From assembly GCA_037200975.1 (NCBI GenBank), contig JBBCGI010000001.1, positions 1,922,001 through 1,986,000 on the forward strand: DNA of 64,000 bases, given 5' to 3'. The notes below the pieces were generated by a model. The model ran no database searches. It saw nothing but the letters and a program-made list of their open reading frames with translations, and was not told the origin of the DNA. Of the stretch, positions 16,568 through 25,213 are shown piece after piece. Source of the DNA: Pseudomonadota bacterium (GTDB taxonomy: Bacteria; Pseudomonadota; Gammaproteobacteria; Steroidobacterales; Steroidobacteraceae). The position numbers and the translations under genes are program-made. Each line of letters begins with the position of its first letter. Position 1 is the stretch's first letter.

Positions 16568-17092
16568 CTACGAAACATGGGCCGGGAGCGCCGCCGATGC
16601 CCGCAATCCGCGCATGAGCCACCGGTCGTCGTGCCCGTGCCCCGATCTACCGGCCGGTGCCTCCAACCTGCGGAACCCGTGACGCCCGTAGAACTCGAGC
16701 GCGGCATGCATCTGCGTCACCGTCTCCAGGTAACAGCGCACGTACAGGAATTGCCTGGCTGCCGCAAGGCAGCGCTGCAGCAAGGCATCGCCGATGCCGC
16801 GGCCGCGCGCGTCGGGCCGCAGGTACATGCGTTGCAGCTCGCAGGTCAGCGGCTCCTCGCCGGCGAACGGCGCGACGCCCGCGCCGCCCACGACTTCGCC
16901 GTCTAACAAGGCGACGAAATACAGCGAACGCTGCCGCTGGTAGCTGTCGTACAGCGAGCGATCCGCGGGCTCGAGCAGTTCGACACCGGGCGCGGCAATG
17001 CCGTATTCACGGCGCGACTCCGCGATGATGCTGAGCAGCGCCGGCACGTCGGCCGGTTCGATGGGGCGTATCTGGAGTCGTTCGGTCGTCAT
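16568..17092 (-). CDS. GNAT family N-acetyltransferase
   Basis: A 174-residue protein with the GNAT acetyl-CoA loop DARGRGIGDALLQRCL (about 95-110) preceded by the conserved beta strand LQRMYLRP. Substrate not predictable. It lies 56 bases upstream of the OxyR-like gene on the same strand, and it follows a possible leader peptide and terminator (17129-17209). Confidence 0.85.
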   Translation of the reverse strand: MTTERLQIRPIEPADVPALLSIIAESRREYGIAAPGVELLEPADRSLYDSYQRQRSLYFVALLDGEVVGGAGVAPFAGEEPLTCELQRMYLRPDARGRGIGDALLQRCLAAARQFLYVRCYLETVTQMHAALEFYGRHGFRRLEAPAGRSGHGHDDRWLMRGLRASAALPAHVS

Positions 17093-17128
17093 GTTCGCTT
17101 CCTTGGGAGCCCCCCGGCGGATGCGAAC

Positions 17129-17153
17129 AAAAAAACGCCTCCGCGAGGGAGGC
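17129..17153 (-). terminator. Intrinsic terminator or attenuator
   Basis: On the minus strand the stem GCCTCC-CTCGC-GGAGGC (17153 down to 17137) is followed by GTTTTTTT. It lies between the glycoside hydrolase stop (17291) and the GNAT start (17092), 18 bases after a 12-codon frame. It could end the hydrolase transcript or attenuate GNAT transcription. Confidence 0.7.
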
Positions 17154-17170
17154 TGGTTCTGGTTGAGACG

Positions 17171-17209
17171 TTACGTCAGTTTCGTGCGCTCAATCACCGG
17201 CCTCCACAT
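17171..17209 (-). CDS. Possible 12-residue leader peptide
   Basis: The frame reads MWRPVIERTKLT and stops at TAA (17171-17173), 18 bases before a GC stem with a T run. Its ATG lies inside the 13-bp palindrome CCACATGATGTGG (17204-17216). The order short frame, terminator, GNAT gene is that of a leader-attenuator, but the peptide has only one Trp and no run of one amino acid. No known leader peptide is recognised. Confidence 0.3.
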   Translation of the reverse strand: MWRPVIERTKLT

Positions 17210-17290
17210 GATGTGGTGACCGCGAATACGAATTACGGCTGAAATTGAGCACGCACTGAAAGTACGTGCACGGAAAGAATCTGTCAACGC

Positions 17291-19525
17291 TCAAGGCAAC
17301 GACATGATGCCTTCGCTGTGCACGATCCACTTCCCGTTCGGCGGAAAACCCGGGTTCAGCTCCACCACGTCGCTGCCGCCGGCCACCATCAACCCTACCG
17401 CCAACAACAAGGAGCCGTTCGACGGGAAATAGGTCTCGGCGGCGCGCCGATAGCCTGGGCCGTCGGGCGACGAGCTCGTCAGAAGCTCTCCCACGTTCTG
17501 GTCGAGATGCACGCGCGGCGTCATGCCCGAGGTGCCGAAGTTGAAGTTCTTCGCATCCGACAGCAGGAAATCCACGGCCTTCTCGGGCTCGTCGAGCCGC
17601 GTCGCCGTCATCGCCAGCATCGGCCAGTCCCAGCCCCAGGTCTGCCGCAGATCCCAGTCTTTCAGCACCGCATTCAGCGTGCGGCGCATGGTCTCGCGAT
17701 CCGCGCCCCAGCCGGGCAGCAGGCCGAGCGCCGCGACGAACGACGGATGGTCGCGGTTCGGGCATTCGGGCACGGTTTTGCCGTGCGAGCATTCGGGCGA
17801 ACGCGCGCGCTCCCACAGGTCCTGCTGGGATTCGGCGGCTAGATAGATGCCGTTTTTTTCCGGCAGCTTCGACAGCCGGAACAACACGTTGTCCCACTTC
17901 GGATCTTTGTGCAGCCCGAGACGCAGGCGCCACTGCTGCGCGGTTTCGATCGCGAAGCGCCAGTATTCGAGCTCGAAGGTCGGGTTGAAGGTCGTGAGCG
18001 GCTCGAAGTTTTCCTGCGCCGGGATCACGGGCGGCCCCAAGATGAAACGCTGTTCCTTGCGGTCGAAGTACGGCCAGGTGGCCAGCATCTCGGCCGTCTC
18101 GAACACCAGCTCGCGGTACTTCTCGAGCGTCGCGCGATCCTTGCGCGCGTTGTACAGCACTTCCGCCAGGTAGATAGGATGTGGCTGCTGCCACATGATG
18201 AACGGGTTCACCTTGCTGGGGCTTTCGCGCCCTTCCGGACCCACCATCTTCGGCCACCAGGCGCCGCCGACGCCGTTCGCCTTGGCGCGCGCCTTCGCTT
18301 CGTTCAGGTGTTCGAGATACCACGGCATGCTGCGTTCGAGCAGCTCGGGCCGGCCCCACACCGCGAAGTGCGCGGCATGCCAGGGGTGCATCTCGAGGTG
18401 GAACTTGCCGTTCCAGCTGTTGGAGAACAGGCCTTCTTCCTGCGGTGGGTAGGCGCCGGCGGAATTGACGACGGTCAGGTACTGCGACAACACGATGCGC
18501 CGTTCGAGCTCGTTCGCGCGCGGGTCTTTGCTGCCGGTGAAATCCACCACGCCGCCGTGTTTCCAGAAACTTTCCCACCACTGCGCCACCGCGGCGCGTG
18601 CGCTTTCCGCATCCGGCAACGCCGCCGCCGCCTTCGGCGCAAACTCCACTAACAAGGTCATCTGCATCGAGCCGGGCGCGGTCAGCCGGTATTCGTGCGC
18701 AGCCGGCGCGCCAATGTCGAGCTCGCGGTCCGATGACACCTTCACCGAGTAATACGTGTCATCGATCTGCCGCGCCAGCGTGAGACCGCCCGCGTCCCGC
18801 GCCGTCTCGCGGGTGGTGTGTGCCTCGGGGTGCGTCCAGTCGGCAGGATCCGGATTCAGCGACTTCGACACGCCTGGAAACTTCAGCGCCAGACCGAGCC
18901 GTCCGTCCGCCAGCAGTTTCGAACGCAGGCGCACGATCAGCAGGTCGCGATCGGGATGCACGGAGGTCTCGACCTCGACCGGCACTCCGTCGAACTCGAA
19001 GCTGCTGTTCAGCCGCCCGCTCCACAGGTCCAACGACTGGTGTGTCGCGGACAGATCCGCGAACACGGCCGGCTTCCCATCGGCGTGCACGAGATGCAGG
19101 CCGACACGGCCCAACGAAAACTTGTGCGGGTTCTCGCGCAGCCACTGGATGTTTTCCTGTCTGGCTTCGTCCCAGCTGTCGAGCGACGGGTACTTGCGGG
19201 TCTTGCCGCGCGTCTTGATGGGTTTCAGCGCCTGCTCGAGCGTGAAACCTTTCGGGTTCGGATAGCTGTGCCAGCCCCATTGCGCCTCGGTGAGCAGCGG
19301 AACGAGCGGCGAATACTGCTGCTGGAAAGTCTGCAGCCCGGTGATATCCGCGGTGAACGCGAAATTTCCGTTGCCGACCATGAACGGAGCAGCGGGATCG
19401 ATCGCGGTGATGGCCGGATTGTGGCGAGTGACCAGCGCGTGGCGGTCGATCGGCGCGGCGATGCTCATCGACGCGAAACACGCGAGCGCGGCGAGCAGGC
19501 AGGCAGAAAGCGCGCGTGGCGACAT
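17291..19525 (-). CDS. (alpha/alpha)6-barrel glycoside hydrolase, exported, family not assigned
   Basis: About 744 residues with a signal peptide (cut near SIAAP). An N-terminal beta-sandwich-like region (about 40-270) is followed by an alpha-helical barrel region rich in Trp and His, with motifs such as NSWNGKFHLEMHPWHAAHFAVWGR and NSAGAYPP. The layout resembles GH65/GH95-like six-hairpin enzymes, but I cannot identify the catalytic pair. The ATG at 19525 is chosen because frames that start at 19549 or 19633 would run into the divergent promoter region; neither start has a clear ribosome site. It is transcribed away from the Gfo/Idh/MocA gene. Confidence 0.7.
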   Translation of the reverse strand: MSPRALSACLLAALACFASMSIAAPIDRHALVTRHNPAITAIDPAAPFMVGNGNFAFTADITGLQTFQQQYSPLVPLLTEAQWGWHSYPNPKGFTLEQALKPIKTRGKTRKYPSLDSWDEARQENIQWLRENPHKFSLGRVGLHLVHADGKPAVFADLSATHQSLDLWSGRLNSSFEFDGVPVEVETSVHPDRDLLIVRLRSKLLADGRLGLALKFPGVSKSLNPDPADWTHPEAHTTRETARDAGGLTLARQIDDTYYSVKVSSDRELDIGAPAAHEYRLTAPGSMQMTLLVEFAPKAAAALPDAESARAAVAQWWESFWKHGGVVDFTGSKDPRANELERRIVLSQYLTVVNSAGAYPPQEEGLFSNSWNGKFHLEMHPWHAAHFAVWGRPELLERSMPWYLEHLNEAKARAKANGVGGAWWPKMVGPEGRESPSKVNPFIMWQQPHPIYLAEVLYNARKDRATLEKYRELVFETAEMLATWPYFDRKEQRFILGPPVIPAQENFEPLTTFNPTFELEYWRFAIETAQQWRLRLGLHKDPKWDNVLFRLSKLPEKNGIYLAAESQQDLWERARSPECSHGKTVPECPNRDHPSFVAALGLLPGWGADRETMRRTLNAVLKDWDLRQTWGWDWPMLAMTATRLDEPEKAVDFLLSDAKNFNFGTSGMTPRVHLDQNVGELLTSSSPDGPGYRRAAETYFPSNGSLLLAVGLMVAGGSDVVELNPGFPPNGKWIVHSEGIMSLP

Positions 19526-19597
19526 GGCGGCGGAGTATGAGCCAAACATTAAGTGTGCTCGCGGATGATCGCGGTTGAGCGGATTTGCGGTATCGTT

Positions 19598-19610
19598 GTA
19601 CGGATCGTAC
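19598..19610. promoter_or_regulatory. Palindrome GTACGGATCGTAC in a divergent intergenic region
   Basis: Perfect 5-bp arms (GTACG/CGTAC) around GAT. The site lies between the divergent glycoside hydrolase and oxidoreductase genes, 28 bases before the oxidoreductase ATG, a position that suits an operator. The binding protein is unknown. Confidence 0.35.
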
Positions 19611-19637
19611 GTCACGACCAACGCGGGGGACATATAA

Positions 19638-21086
19638 ATGAGTGAGTCGACGATTGACCGGCGCGTATTGCTGAAAACCGCCGGCGCCGCGGCCGTGGGC
19701 CTATCTACGATCAGCTACGCGGCCACCGGCCGCCGCAAATACGTGAACGTGGGCGTGGGCTCCCGGTCGCGCATGTACCTGACCGCCATCACCGAGACCT
19801 TCCCGGCCAACAACGATCTGGTCGGCATCTGCGACGTGAACCCGGGCCGCCTGGATACCGCGCTGCGTTTCATCGCGCCCAATCTCAAGAAGACCGGCAG
19901 CAAGCCGCCGAAGAAATATCTGGCGGCCGACTTCGACCGGATGATCCGGGAGACCAAGCCGGACTGCGTCATCGTCACCTGCCCCGACGGCTTCCACCAT
20001 GAATACATCGTGCGCGCGCTCGACGCGGGCTGCGACGTCATCACCGAGAAACCGCTGACGACCACGCCCGAGAAGGCGCAACAGATCGTCGACGCGTGCA
20101 AGCGCAACAGCCGCCACCTGCGCGTGTTGTTCAACTACCGTTATTCGCCGCCGCGCACGCAGGTCAAGGACCTGCTGATGAGCAACACGATCGGCGACGT
20201 GATGTCGGTGGATTTCCACTGGCTGCTGAACACGCTGCACGGCGCGGATTATTTCCGCCGCTGGCACAGCCACAAGGAAACTTCCGGCGGCCTGATGATC
20301 CACAAGGCGACGCATCACTTCGATCTGGTGAACTGGTGGCTGGGCAGCGAACCGGAGATCGTGCAGGCGTACGGCAAGCGTGAGTTCTATACGCCGGCGA
20401 TGGCGAAACGTTTCGGACTCGAGAGCTACCACGAGCGCTGCCTGACGTGCCCCGAGAAAGAGAAGTGCACTTTTTACCTCGACATCGGCGCCGACCAGAA
20501 CTTCAAGGATCTGTATCTCGACAACGAGAAGTACGACGGCTATTTCCGCGACCGCTGCGTGTTCCGGCCGGACATCGACATCGAGGACACGATGAACGTC
20601 ATCGTGAAGTACAAGACCGGCGCGACGTTGTCGTATTCGCTGAATGCGTTCAACGCCTGGGAGGGCTACATGATCGCGTTCAACGGCACGAAGGGCCGGC
20701 TCGAACATTCGATCGTGGAAGGCGGCGCGGTGGCGGCCGGCGCGACTAACTACCAGGGCGAGGAAGCGGACCGCGTGACGACGCGTATCATCCCGTTGCG
20801 CGGCCGGCCGCAGGAGATCGAGCCCTGGACCGGCGCTGGCGGCCACGGCGGCGGCGACAACGTCATGCTGGCCGAGGTCTTCGGCACGGCCGAACCCGAT
20901 AAATACAAACGGGCCGCGGACGAACGCAGCGGCCTGTATTCGTGCCTGATCGGCGCGTCGGCCAACAAGAGCTTCATCTCCGGCAACTCGGTGAAGATCG
21001 CGGACCTGGTGACCGGCCTCACCTCACCGGCGGTCGCGCCAATGCCGACGCGCGATATCAAAGTCCCGATGCCCGCGAAGGCCTGA
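19638..21086 (+). CDS. Gfo/Idh/MocA-family oxidoreductase with TAT signal and four-Cys cluster
   Basis: A 482-residue protein. The N-terminus DRRVLLKTAGAAAVG is a twin-arginine export signal. A Rossmann-like domain follows (VNVGVGSRSRMYL, then ITEKPLTT with the EKP motif typical of the family). An insertion carries CLTCPEKEKC with Cys268, Cys271 and Cys277 plus Cys307, which may bind zinc or an Fe-S cluster. These enzymes oxidise or reduce sugars or glycosides with a bound nicotinamide cofactor; some act as glycosidases. A GGGGGA ribosome site precedes the ATG. It is divergent from the glycoside hydrolase, consistent with joint sugar use. Confidence 0.85.
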   Translation: MSESTIDRRVLLKTAGAAAVGLSTISYAATGRRKYVNVGVGSRSRMYLTAITETFPANNDLVGICDVNPGRLDTALRFIAPNLKKTGSKPPKKYLAADFDRMIRETKPDCVIVTCPDGFHHEYIVRALDAGCDVITEKPLTTTPEKAQQIVDACKRNSRHLRVLFNYRYSPPRTQVKDLLMSNTIGDVMSVDFHWLLNTLHGADYFRRWHSHKETSGGLMIHKATHHFDLVNWWLGSEPEIVQAYGKREFYTPAMAKRFGLESYHERCLTCPEKEKCTFYLDIGADQNFKDLYLDNEKYDGYFRDRCVFRPDIDIEDTMNVIVKYKTGATLSYSLNAFNAWEGYMIAFNGTKGRLEHSIVEGGAVAAGATNYQGEEADRVTTRIIPLRGRPQEIEPWTGAGGHGGGDNVMLAEVFGTAEPDKYKRAADERSGLYSCLIGASANKSFISGNSVKIADLVTGLTSPAVAPMPTRDIKVPMPAKA

Positions 21087-21088
21087 CT

Positions 21089-21171
21089 GAAAAAGGGGAC
21101 AGATCTATTTATTGACCGAACGGGTCTGGGCTTACATGTGGTCGTCAATAAATAGATCTGTCCCCTTTTTC
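21089..21171. repeat. Inverted-repeat element, GGGGACAGATCTATTT family (copy 1)
   Basis: Perfect 28-bp arms at 21089-21116 and 21144-21171 around 27 bases. The arm is GAAAAAGGGGACAGATCT then ATTTATTGAC. It fills the gap between the convergent oxidoreductase (stop 21086) and the 140-residue gene, whose TGA (21170-21172) overlaps the right arm. In both directions the transcript would read a stem followed by T residues, so it may also act as a bidirectional terminator. Confidence 0.88.
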
Positions 21172-21592
21172 ACAGCTTGCCGCGCAGGGCCTCTTCTGCG
21201 AATTCGTTGGCGGGAGATCCTTCCCACACATCGCGCTTGAGCCAGCTTTTCTCGCCGCGCAGAAGATCTTCGCAGCGGCCTGTCAGACCGCAGGCAAAAA
21301 CGGCGAGACCCGCGGCCAGCACCTCACGCGTGGTCACGGGATCGCCGTACAGCGCGTTGTCTTCTTTCGTGAACCGCGCCATGACGAGTGGGCGCAGCGC
21401 ATATTCCAGCAGCTTGCCGTCGGCACCCCGTTCGACATAGAACAGATCGACGTCATCGCGGAACGTGAACAGATGCAGCGCGAAAGTCTGGCCCAGAAAG
21501 ATGGCCTCGGTCGCGTCGGCCCGCAGCAGCCGCACGTCGAAGCGCTCGAGCGCCGGCTGCAAACTTTCACTCAATGTCGTCGTCAGGTCCAT
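21170..21592 (-). CDS. Hypothetical protein, 140 aa
   Basis: An acidic, soluble 140-residue protein with alternating strand and helix character and no signal peptide; not recognised. It contains Phe/Tyr-rich strands (ALHLFTFRDDVDLFYVERG) and a C-terminal helical part (EDLLRGEKSWLKRDVW). Its stop codon lies in a repeat arm. It is divergent from the LysE exporter gene, 86 bases away. Confidence 0.6.
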   Translation of the reverse strand: MDLTTTLSESLQPALERFDVRLLRADATEAIFLGQTFALHLFTFRDDVDLFYVERGADGKLLEYALRPLVMARFTKEDNALYGDPVTTREVLAAGLAVFACGLTGRCEDLLRGEKSWLKRDVWEGSPANEFAEEALRGKL

Positions 21593-21678
21593 CCGATTCC
21601 CTTCCTTCAGGCCAGTGCGCGAATTCTTCCGTCAGCTGATCCGGGACGGCGCGCACGCGACAGTATAGATTTCCCGCC

Positions 21679-22302
21679 ATGTCACTCGACGTATTCTTCA
21701 TATATCTCGCGACCTGGACGCTGGTTGCGCTCTCCCCCGGCCCTGCCGTGATGTTTGCCATGTCGCAGGGCGCGCGCCATGGAATGCGCGGGGCGGTCGC
21801 CGGCACTGCCGGCATATTGCTAGGTCACCTCGTGTGTTTCAGCGCCGTGGCATTCGGGCTCGCCGCGCTGCTCGCGAGTTTCTCCGGCGCCGTGACCGCA
21901 ATCCGTATTGTTGGCGCGCTCTATCTCATGTACCTGGGCGCGCGCATGATTTTTTCGAAGCCGCGCACGGCAGCCAAGGTTACCGCCGCCGCCGCGCCGC
22001 CTGCGCATGGCGGCCTGGTGCTGCAGGGGCTGGGCGTGCAGCTGACCAATCCGAAGAACCTGCTGTTCGTGCTCGCGCTGCTGCCGCAGTTCATCCGGCC
22101 GGATCATCCGCTGTTGTTGCAGTTGTCGATCATGCTGGCGGTGACGGTCCTCATCGACGGCATCGCGCTGCTCAGCTACGCGCAGCTCGCGGTGCGCGGC
22201 GCCCGTGCGCTCAAGGGTTCGCGCGCGCTGCTGTGGGTGGAGCGTGTGTTCGGCACCGCGCTCGTCTTCTTCGGCATCAAGCTGCTCGCCTCGCCGCGCT
22301 GA
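21679..22302 (+). CDS. LysE/RhtB family translocator
   Basis: A 207-residue membrane protein with about six hydrophobic segments and the N-terminal LysE signature SPGPAVMFAMSQGARHG (about 20-36), followed by QLTNPKNLLF in the second half. The family exports amino acids or homoserine lactones out of the cell. Substrate unknown. Confidence 0.9.
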   Translation: MSLDVFFIYLATWTLVALSPGPAVMFAMSQGARHGMRGAVAGTAGILLGHLVCFSAVAFGLAALLASFSGAVTAIRIVGALYLMYLGARMIFSKPRTAAKVTAAAAPPAHGGLVLQGLGVQLTNPKNLLFVLALLPQFIRPDHPLLLQLSIMLAVTVLIDGIALLSYAQLAVRGARALKGSRALLWVERVFGTALVFFGIKLLASPR

Positions 22303-22372
22303 AAATGAGGTCTGGCCCGGTCTGCCAGTAAATTTTGACGTACGGTTTCATGCGCCTGATCATCGGGCCCAC

Positions 22373-22987
22373 ATGAACATCCGCAACGTGGTTTTCGATG
22401 TCGGCGGCGTGCTGCTCGAGTGGAATCCGCCGCAGGTGATCGCGACGCTGTATCCCGATCCGGTGGTGCAGGCGCAGTTGCGCGCCACGATCTTCGAGCA
22501 TCCGGACTGGCACGAGTTCGATCGCGGCACCTTCACGGAACAGGCGGCCGCCCAGCACTTCGCCCGGCTTTCGGGACGCAGTCCCGGCGAAGTCCTGCAG
22601 CTGATGCGCGCCTGCTTCGAATCGCTGCGGCCCATCGACGGCACCATCACGCTGCTGGAGGAGCTCGCGGCCGCCGGGATCAATCTCTACGTGCTCTCGA
22701 ACATGCCCGTGAGCACCTACGACTACCTCATCAAGCGCGACAAATTCTTCGCGCACTTCAAGCAGCTGGTGATCTCCGGCGCGATCCTGCTGCTCAAGCC
22801 CGAACCCGCCATCTACAAACACCTGGTCGAAAAAACCGGCATCGTGCCGGCCGAGAGCGTGTTCATCGACGACCTGCTGCGCAATGTCATCGCCGCGCGC
22901 GAGAGCGGCCTGCATGCGATCCAGTTCCGCGACCCGGCCGGCTGCCGCGCCGAGCTGCGTGCCTATCTACCCCATCTCGACCTGTGA
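22373..22987 (+). CDS. HAD-IA family hydrolase (YihX-like phosphatase)
   Basis: A 204-residue protein with motif I VVFDVGGVLLEW (8-19, nucleophile D), motif II near NLYVLSNMP, the conserved Lys in ILLLKPEPAIYKHL and motif IV FIDDLLRN. It resembles the sugar-phosphate phosphatase YihX. Start at the ATG at 22373; the longer frame would enter the LysE gene. Ten bases separate it from the DUF1349 gene. Confidence 0.85.
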   Translation: MNIRNVVFDVGGVLLEWNPPQVIATLYPDPVVQAQLRATIFEHPDWHEFDRGTFTEQAAAQHFARLSGRSPGEVLQLMRACFESLRPIDGTITLLEELAAAGINLYVLSNMPVSTYDYLIKRDKFFAHFKQLVISGAILLLKPEPAIYKHLVEKTGIVPAESVFIDDLLRNVIAARESGLHAIQFRDPAGCRAELRAYLPHLDL

Positions 22988-22997
22988 GAGGCGAATC

Positions 22998-23654
22998 ATG
23001 ACGGACACCCGCAGAGACTTCCTGGCCGGTGCGGCAGGCACCGCCTTGTTTGCCGGCATCGGCGCCGACGCACGCGCCGCGGCCATGACGCGCACCGGCG
23101 GCGACCTCACTGCACGCATGAGCTGGACGAACGAGCCGGCCCGCGTTTCGTATCCCGAAGGCGGCGTCATGGCGCGCTCGAAGCCCAAGACCGATTTCTG
23201 GCGCAAGACGTATTACGGATACATCACCGACAACGGGCACTTCTTTCATCTCCCGGTGAGCGGTGAGTTCACCTTCGAGGCCCGCGTCATTGGTAAATAT
23301 GCCTCGTTATACGACCAGGCCGGCCTCATGGTGCGGCTCGACGAAAAACACTGGATGAAATGCGGCTCGGAATTCTTCGAGAGCCGCCGCTGGGCGAGCG
23401 TCGTGTTCACACACGATTTCTCCGACTGGTCGACGCTCGACGACCTGTCGCAGACCGGGCCCGTGTGGTGGCGCGTCGCGCGCAAGAAAGATTCGATCGA
23501 GGCGCAATGCTCGACCGACGGCAAGACCTTCCTCACGGTCCGCCAAGGATATTTTCCGCCGGCCGTCGAAGTACAGGTGGGCGTGATGTGCGCCGCGCCG
23601 GAGGGCGCGGGCTTCGACGCGGCTTTCGACAATCTGCGGCTCGCGCAGACCTAA
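22998..23654 (+). CDS. DUF1349 family protein with TAT signal
   Basis: A 218-residue protein. The N-terminus TRRDFLAGAAGTALFAG is a twin-arginine signal. The rest is a DUF1349 concanavalin-like beta-sandwich, with YYGYITDNGHFF, YDQAGLMVRLDEKHWMKCG and EFFESRRWASVV. Related domains bind or process sugars, but function here is unproven. A GAGAGGCG ribosome site precedes the ATG, and the gene follows the HAD gene in one operon. Confidence 0.8.
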   Translation: MTDTRRDFLAGAAGTALFAGIGADARAAAMTRTGGDLTARMSWTNEPARVSYPEGGVMARSKPKTDFWRKTYYGYITDNGHFFHLPVSGEFTFEARVIGKYASLYDQAGLMVRLDEKHWMKCGSEFFESRRWASVVFTHDFSDWSTLDDLSQTGPVWWRVARKKDSIEAQCSTDGKTFLTVRQGYFPPAVEVQVGVMCAAPEGAGFDAAFDNLRLAQT

Positions 23655-23827
23655 CTGCCGGGATTCTCCCGCGGCGCGGCTTCGCCAAAGTTGTCATCGA
23701 TAACATCACGCAAGTTTGCCGCCGCTTGCCGCGACTGTGCGCCAGTTCCGGCGCGGCTCATTCATACACTTCAGTTTCATGCGGCCGAGCCGTTATCGGT
23801 TTACCGTTCGACTGCTTACCGGCACCC

Positions 23828-25084
23828 GTGAACAGCCTTCCCCCGCAAGAAGACTCCGAACTCGAGTCACCCAGCGCCGAGCGCCGCAACCTCACGGACG
23901 CGCTGGCGCACGAACGCAACGTGTTGCGGACGATGATCGACCTGATCCCCGCCTTCATTTACGCCAAGGATGCGCAGAGCCGCTTCACCGCCTGCAACAA
24001 GCTGGTCGCGAACCGCATGGGCGTGTCGCCGCAGGAACTGATCGGCAAAACCGACTTCGATTTCTTTCCAGCCGAAATGGCTCAGAAGTTCTACAACGAC
24101 GAGCAGGCGATGATGAAGTCGGGCAAGCCGCTCATCGATATCGAAGAAGTCGCCTTCGACAAGATGCGCGGCATGGACCGCGTGATCATCACCAACAAGA
24201 TTCCGCTGCGCGACGCCAATGGCAACCTCACCGGCATCGTCGGCACCGGGCTCGACATCACCGATCGCAAAGCCGCCGAGCAGCGCATGGCCTCGGGTGA
24301 GCGGCTCGAATCGATCGGCCGGCTCGCGGCCGGAGTCGCACACGAGATCAATACGCCGATCCAGTATCTCAACGACAGCGTGTCGTTCATCAGCGAAGGC
24401 GTCGTCGAACTGCTCGCGTACATCGACCAGCTGCACGCCGCGATGACGCCCCGACCCGAAGCCGGCGAGGACATCGAATACCTGCGCGAGGAGCTGCCTC
24501 CGGCGTTGTCCCGCGTATCCGACGGCCTGTCGCGCATCGCCGAGATCGTGCGCTCGATGAAGGATTTCTCGCACGCCGACCAGAACGAGATGAGCCAGGT
24601 CGACCTGAACCGCGCCATCAACAGCACGCTCGTCATCGCGCGCAGCGAATACAAGATGGTCGCGGATCTAGAAACCGATTTCGCGCCGTTGCCGGCGATC
24701 ACCTGCCATGGCGGGCAGATCAACCAGGTCGTCCTCAACCTCCTCGTGAACGCGGCGCACGCGATCGCGGATGTCGTCAAGGAGACGGGCGGCCGCGGCA
24801 AGATCACGGTGAAAACCCGCGTCGTGGACCAGCACGTGGTGATATCCGTCGCCGACACCGGCGGTGGAATTCCCGCGCAGATCCGCGCCCACATCTTCGA
24901 TCCGTTCTTCACCACCAAGGAAGTCGGGCGCGGCACCGGCCAGGGACTATCTATCGCGCGGGGTGTGGCCAGGGCGCACGGCGGCTCCCTGGATTTCGAA
25001 ACCGAAGTCGGCAAGGGCACGACGTTCTACATCCGCCTGCCTATCTCCCAGTCCCACGAAGAATTCATCGAGGCCGTGGGCTAG
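23828..25084 (+). CDS. PAS-domain sensor histidine kinase (soluble)
   Basis: About 418 residues: a PAS domain (about 20-150, ending DITDRKAAEQR), a HisKA box AAGVAHEINTPIQYL and an HATPase domain with N-box LNLLVNAAHAI, DTGGGIP, FDPFFTTK and GTGQGLSIA. No transmembrane segment is seen, so the PAS domain probably senses a cytoplasmic ligand. I chose the GTG at 23828 as start, directly upstream of the conserved part; there is no clear ribosome site and the start is uncertain. A long pre-HATPase helical stretch replaces a second sensor. Confidence 0.82.
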   Translation: MNSLPPQEDSELESPSAERRNLTDALAHERNVLRTMIDLIPAFIYAKDAQSRFTACNKLVANRMGVSPQELIGKTDFDFFPAEMAQKFYNDEQAMMKSGKPLIDIEEVAFDKMRGMDRVIITNKIPLRDANGNLTGIVGTGLDITDRKAAEQRMASGERLESIGRLAAGVAHEINTPIQYLNDSVSFISEGVVELLAYIDQLHAAMTPRPEAGEDIEYLREELPPALSRVSDGLSRIAEIVRSMKDFSHADQNEMSQVDLNRAINSTLVIARSEYKMVADLETDFAPLPAITCHGGQINQVVLNLLVNAAHAIADVVKETGGRGKITVKTRVVDQHVVISVADTGGGIPAQIRAHIFDPFFTTKEVGRGTGQGLSIARGVARAHGGSLDFETEVGKGTTFYIRLPISQSHEEFIEAVG

Positions 25085-25154
25085 AAACCCGGCGGGGCGC
25101 CGCAGCGCGGCGCTTATGTCAGCCGGGCCCGCGGTTGCAGCCCCCCAGCCCCGG

Positions 25155-25177
25155 TTGCCGGGTAAGATCGCCGGCAA
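25155..25177. promoter_or_regulatory. Inverted repeat upstream of the ECF sigma gene
   Basis: TTGCCGG (25155-25161) and CCGGCAA (25171-25177) form a 7-bp perfect inverted repeat around nine bases, 37 bases before the sigma factor ATG. It may be an operator or a 5' UTR hairpin. Confidence 0.35.
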
Positions 25178-25213
25178 GAAACACCGAAAAGGGTTCCTGG
25201 GGTCGCAAGGGGT

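Noticed and set aside
22306-22345. Possible third repeat family (AAAATGAGGTCTGGCCCG and later TAAATTTTG) between the LysE and HAD genes
   Set aside because: Only short, imperfect pairing (AAAAT/ATTTT) and no second copy in the window.
23360-23827. N-terminal extension of the PAS kinase frame
   Set aside because: It overlaps the DUF1349 gene in another frame and is compositionally unlike the rest of the kinase; the GTG at 23828 precedes the conserved part.
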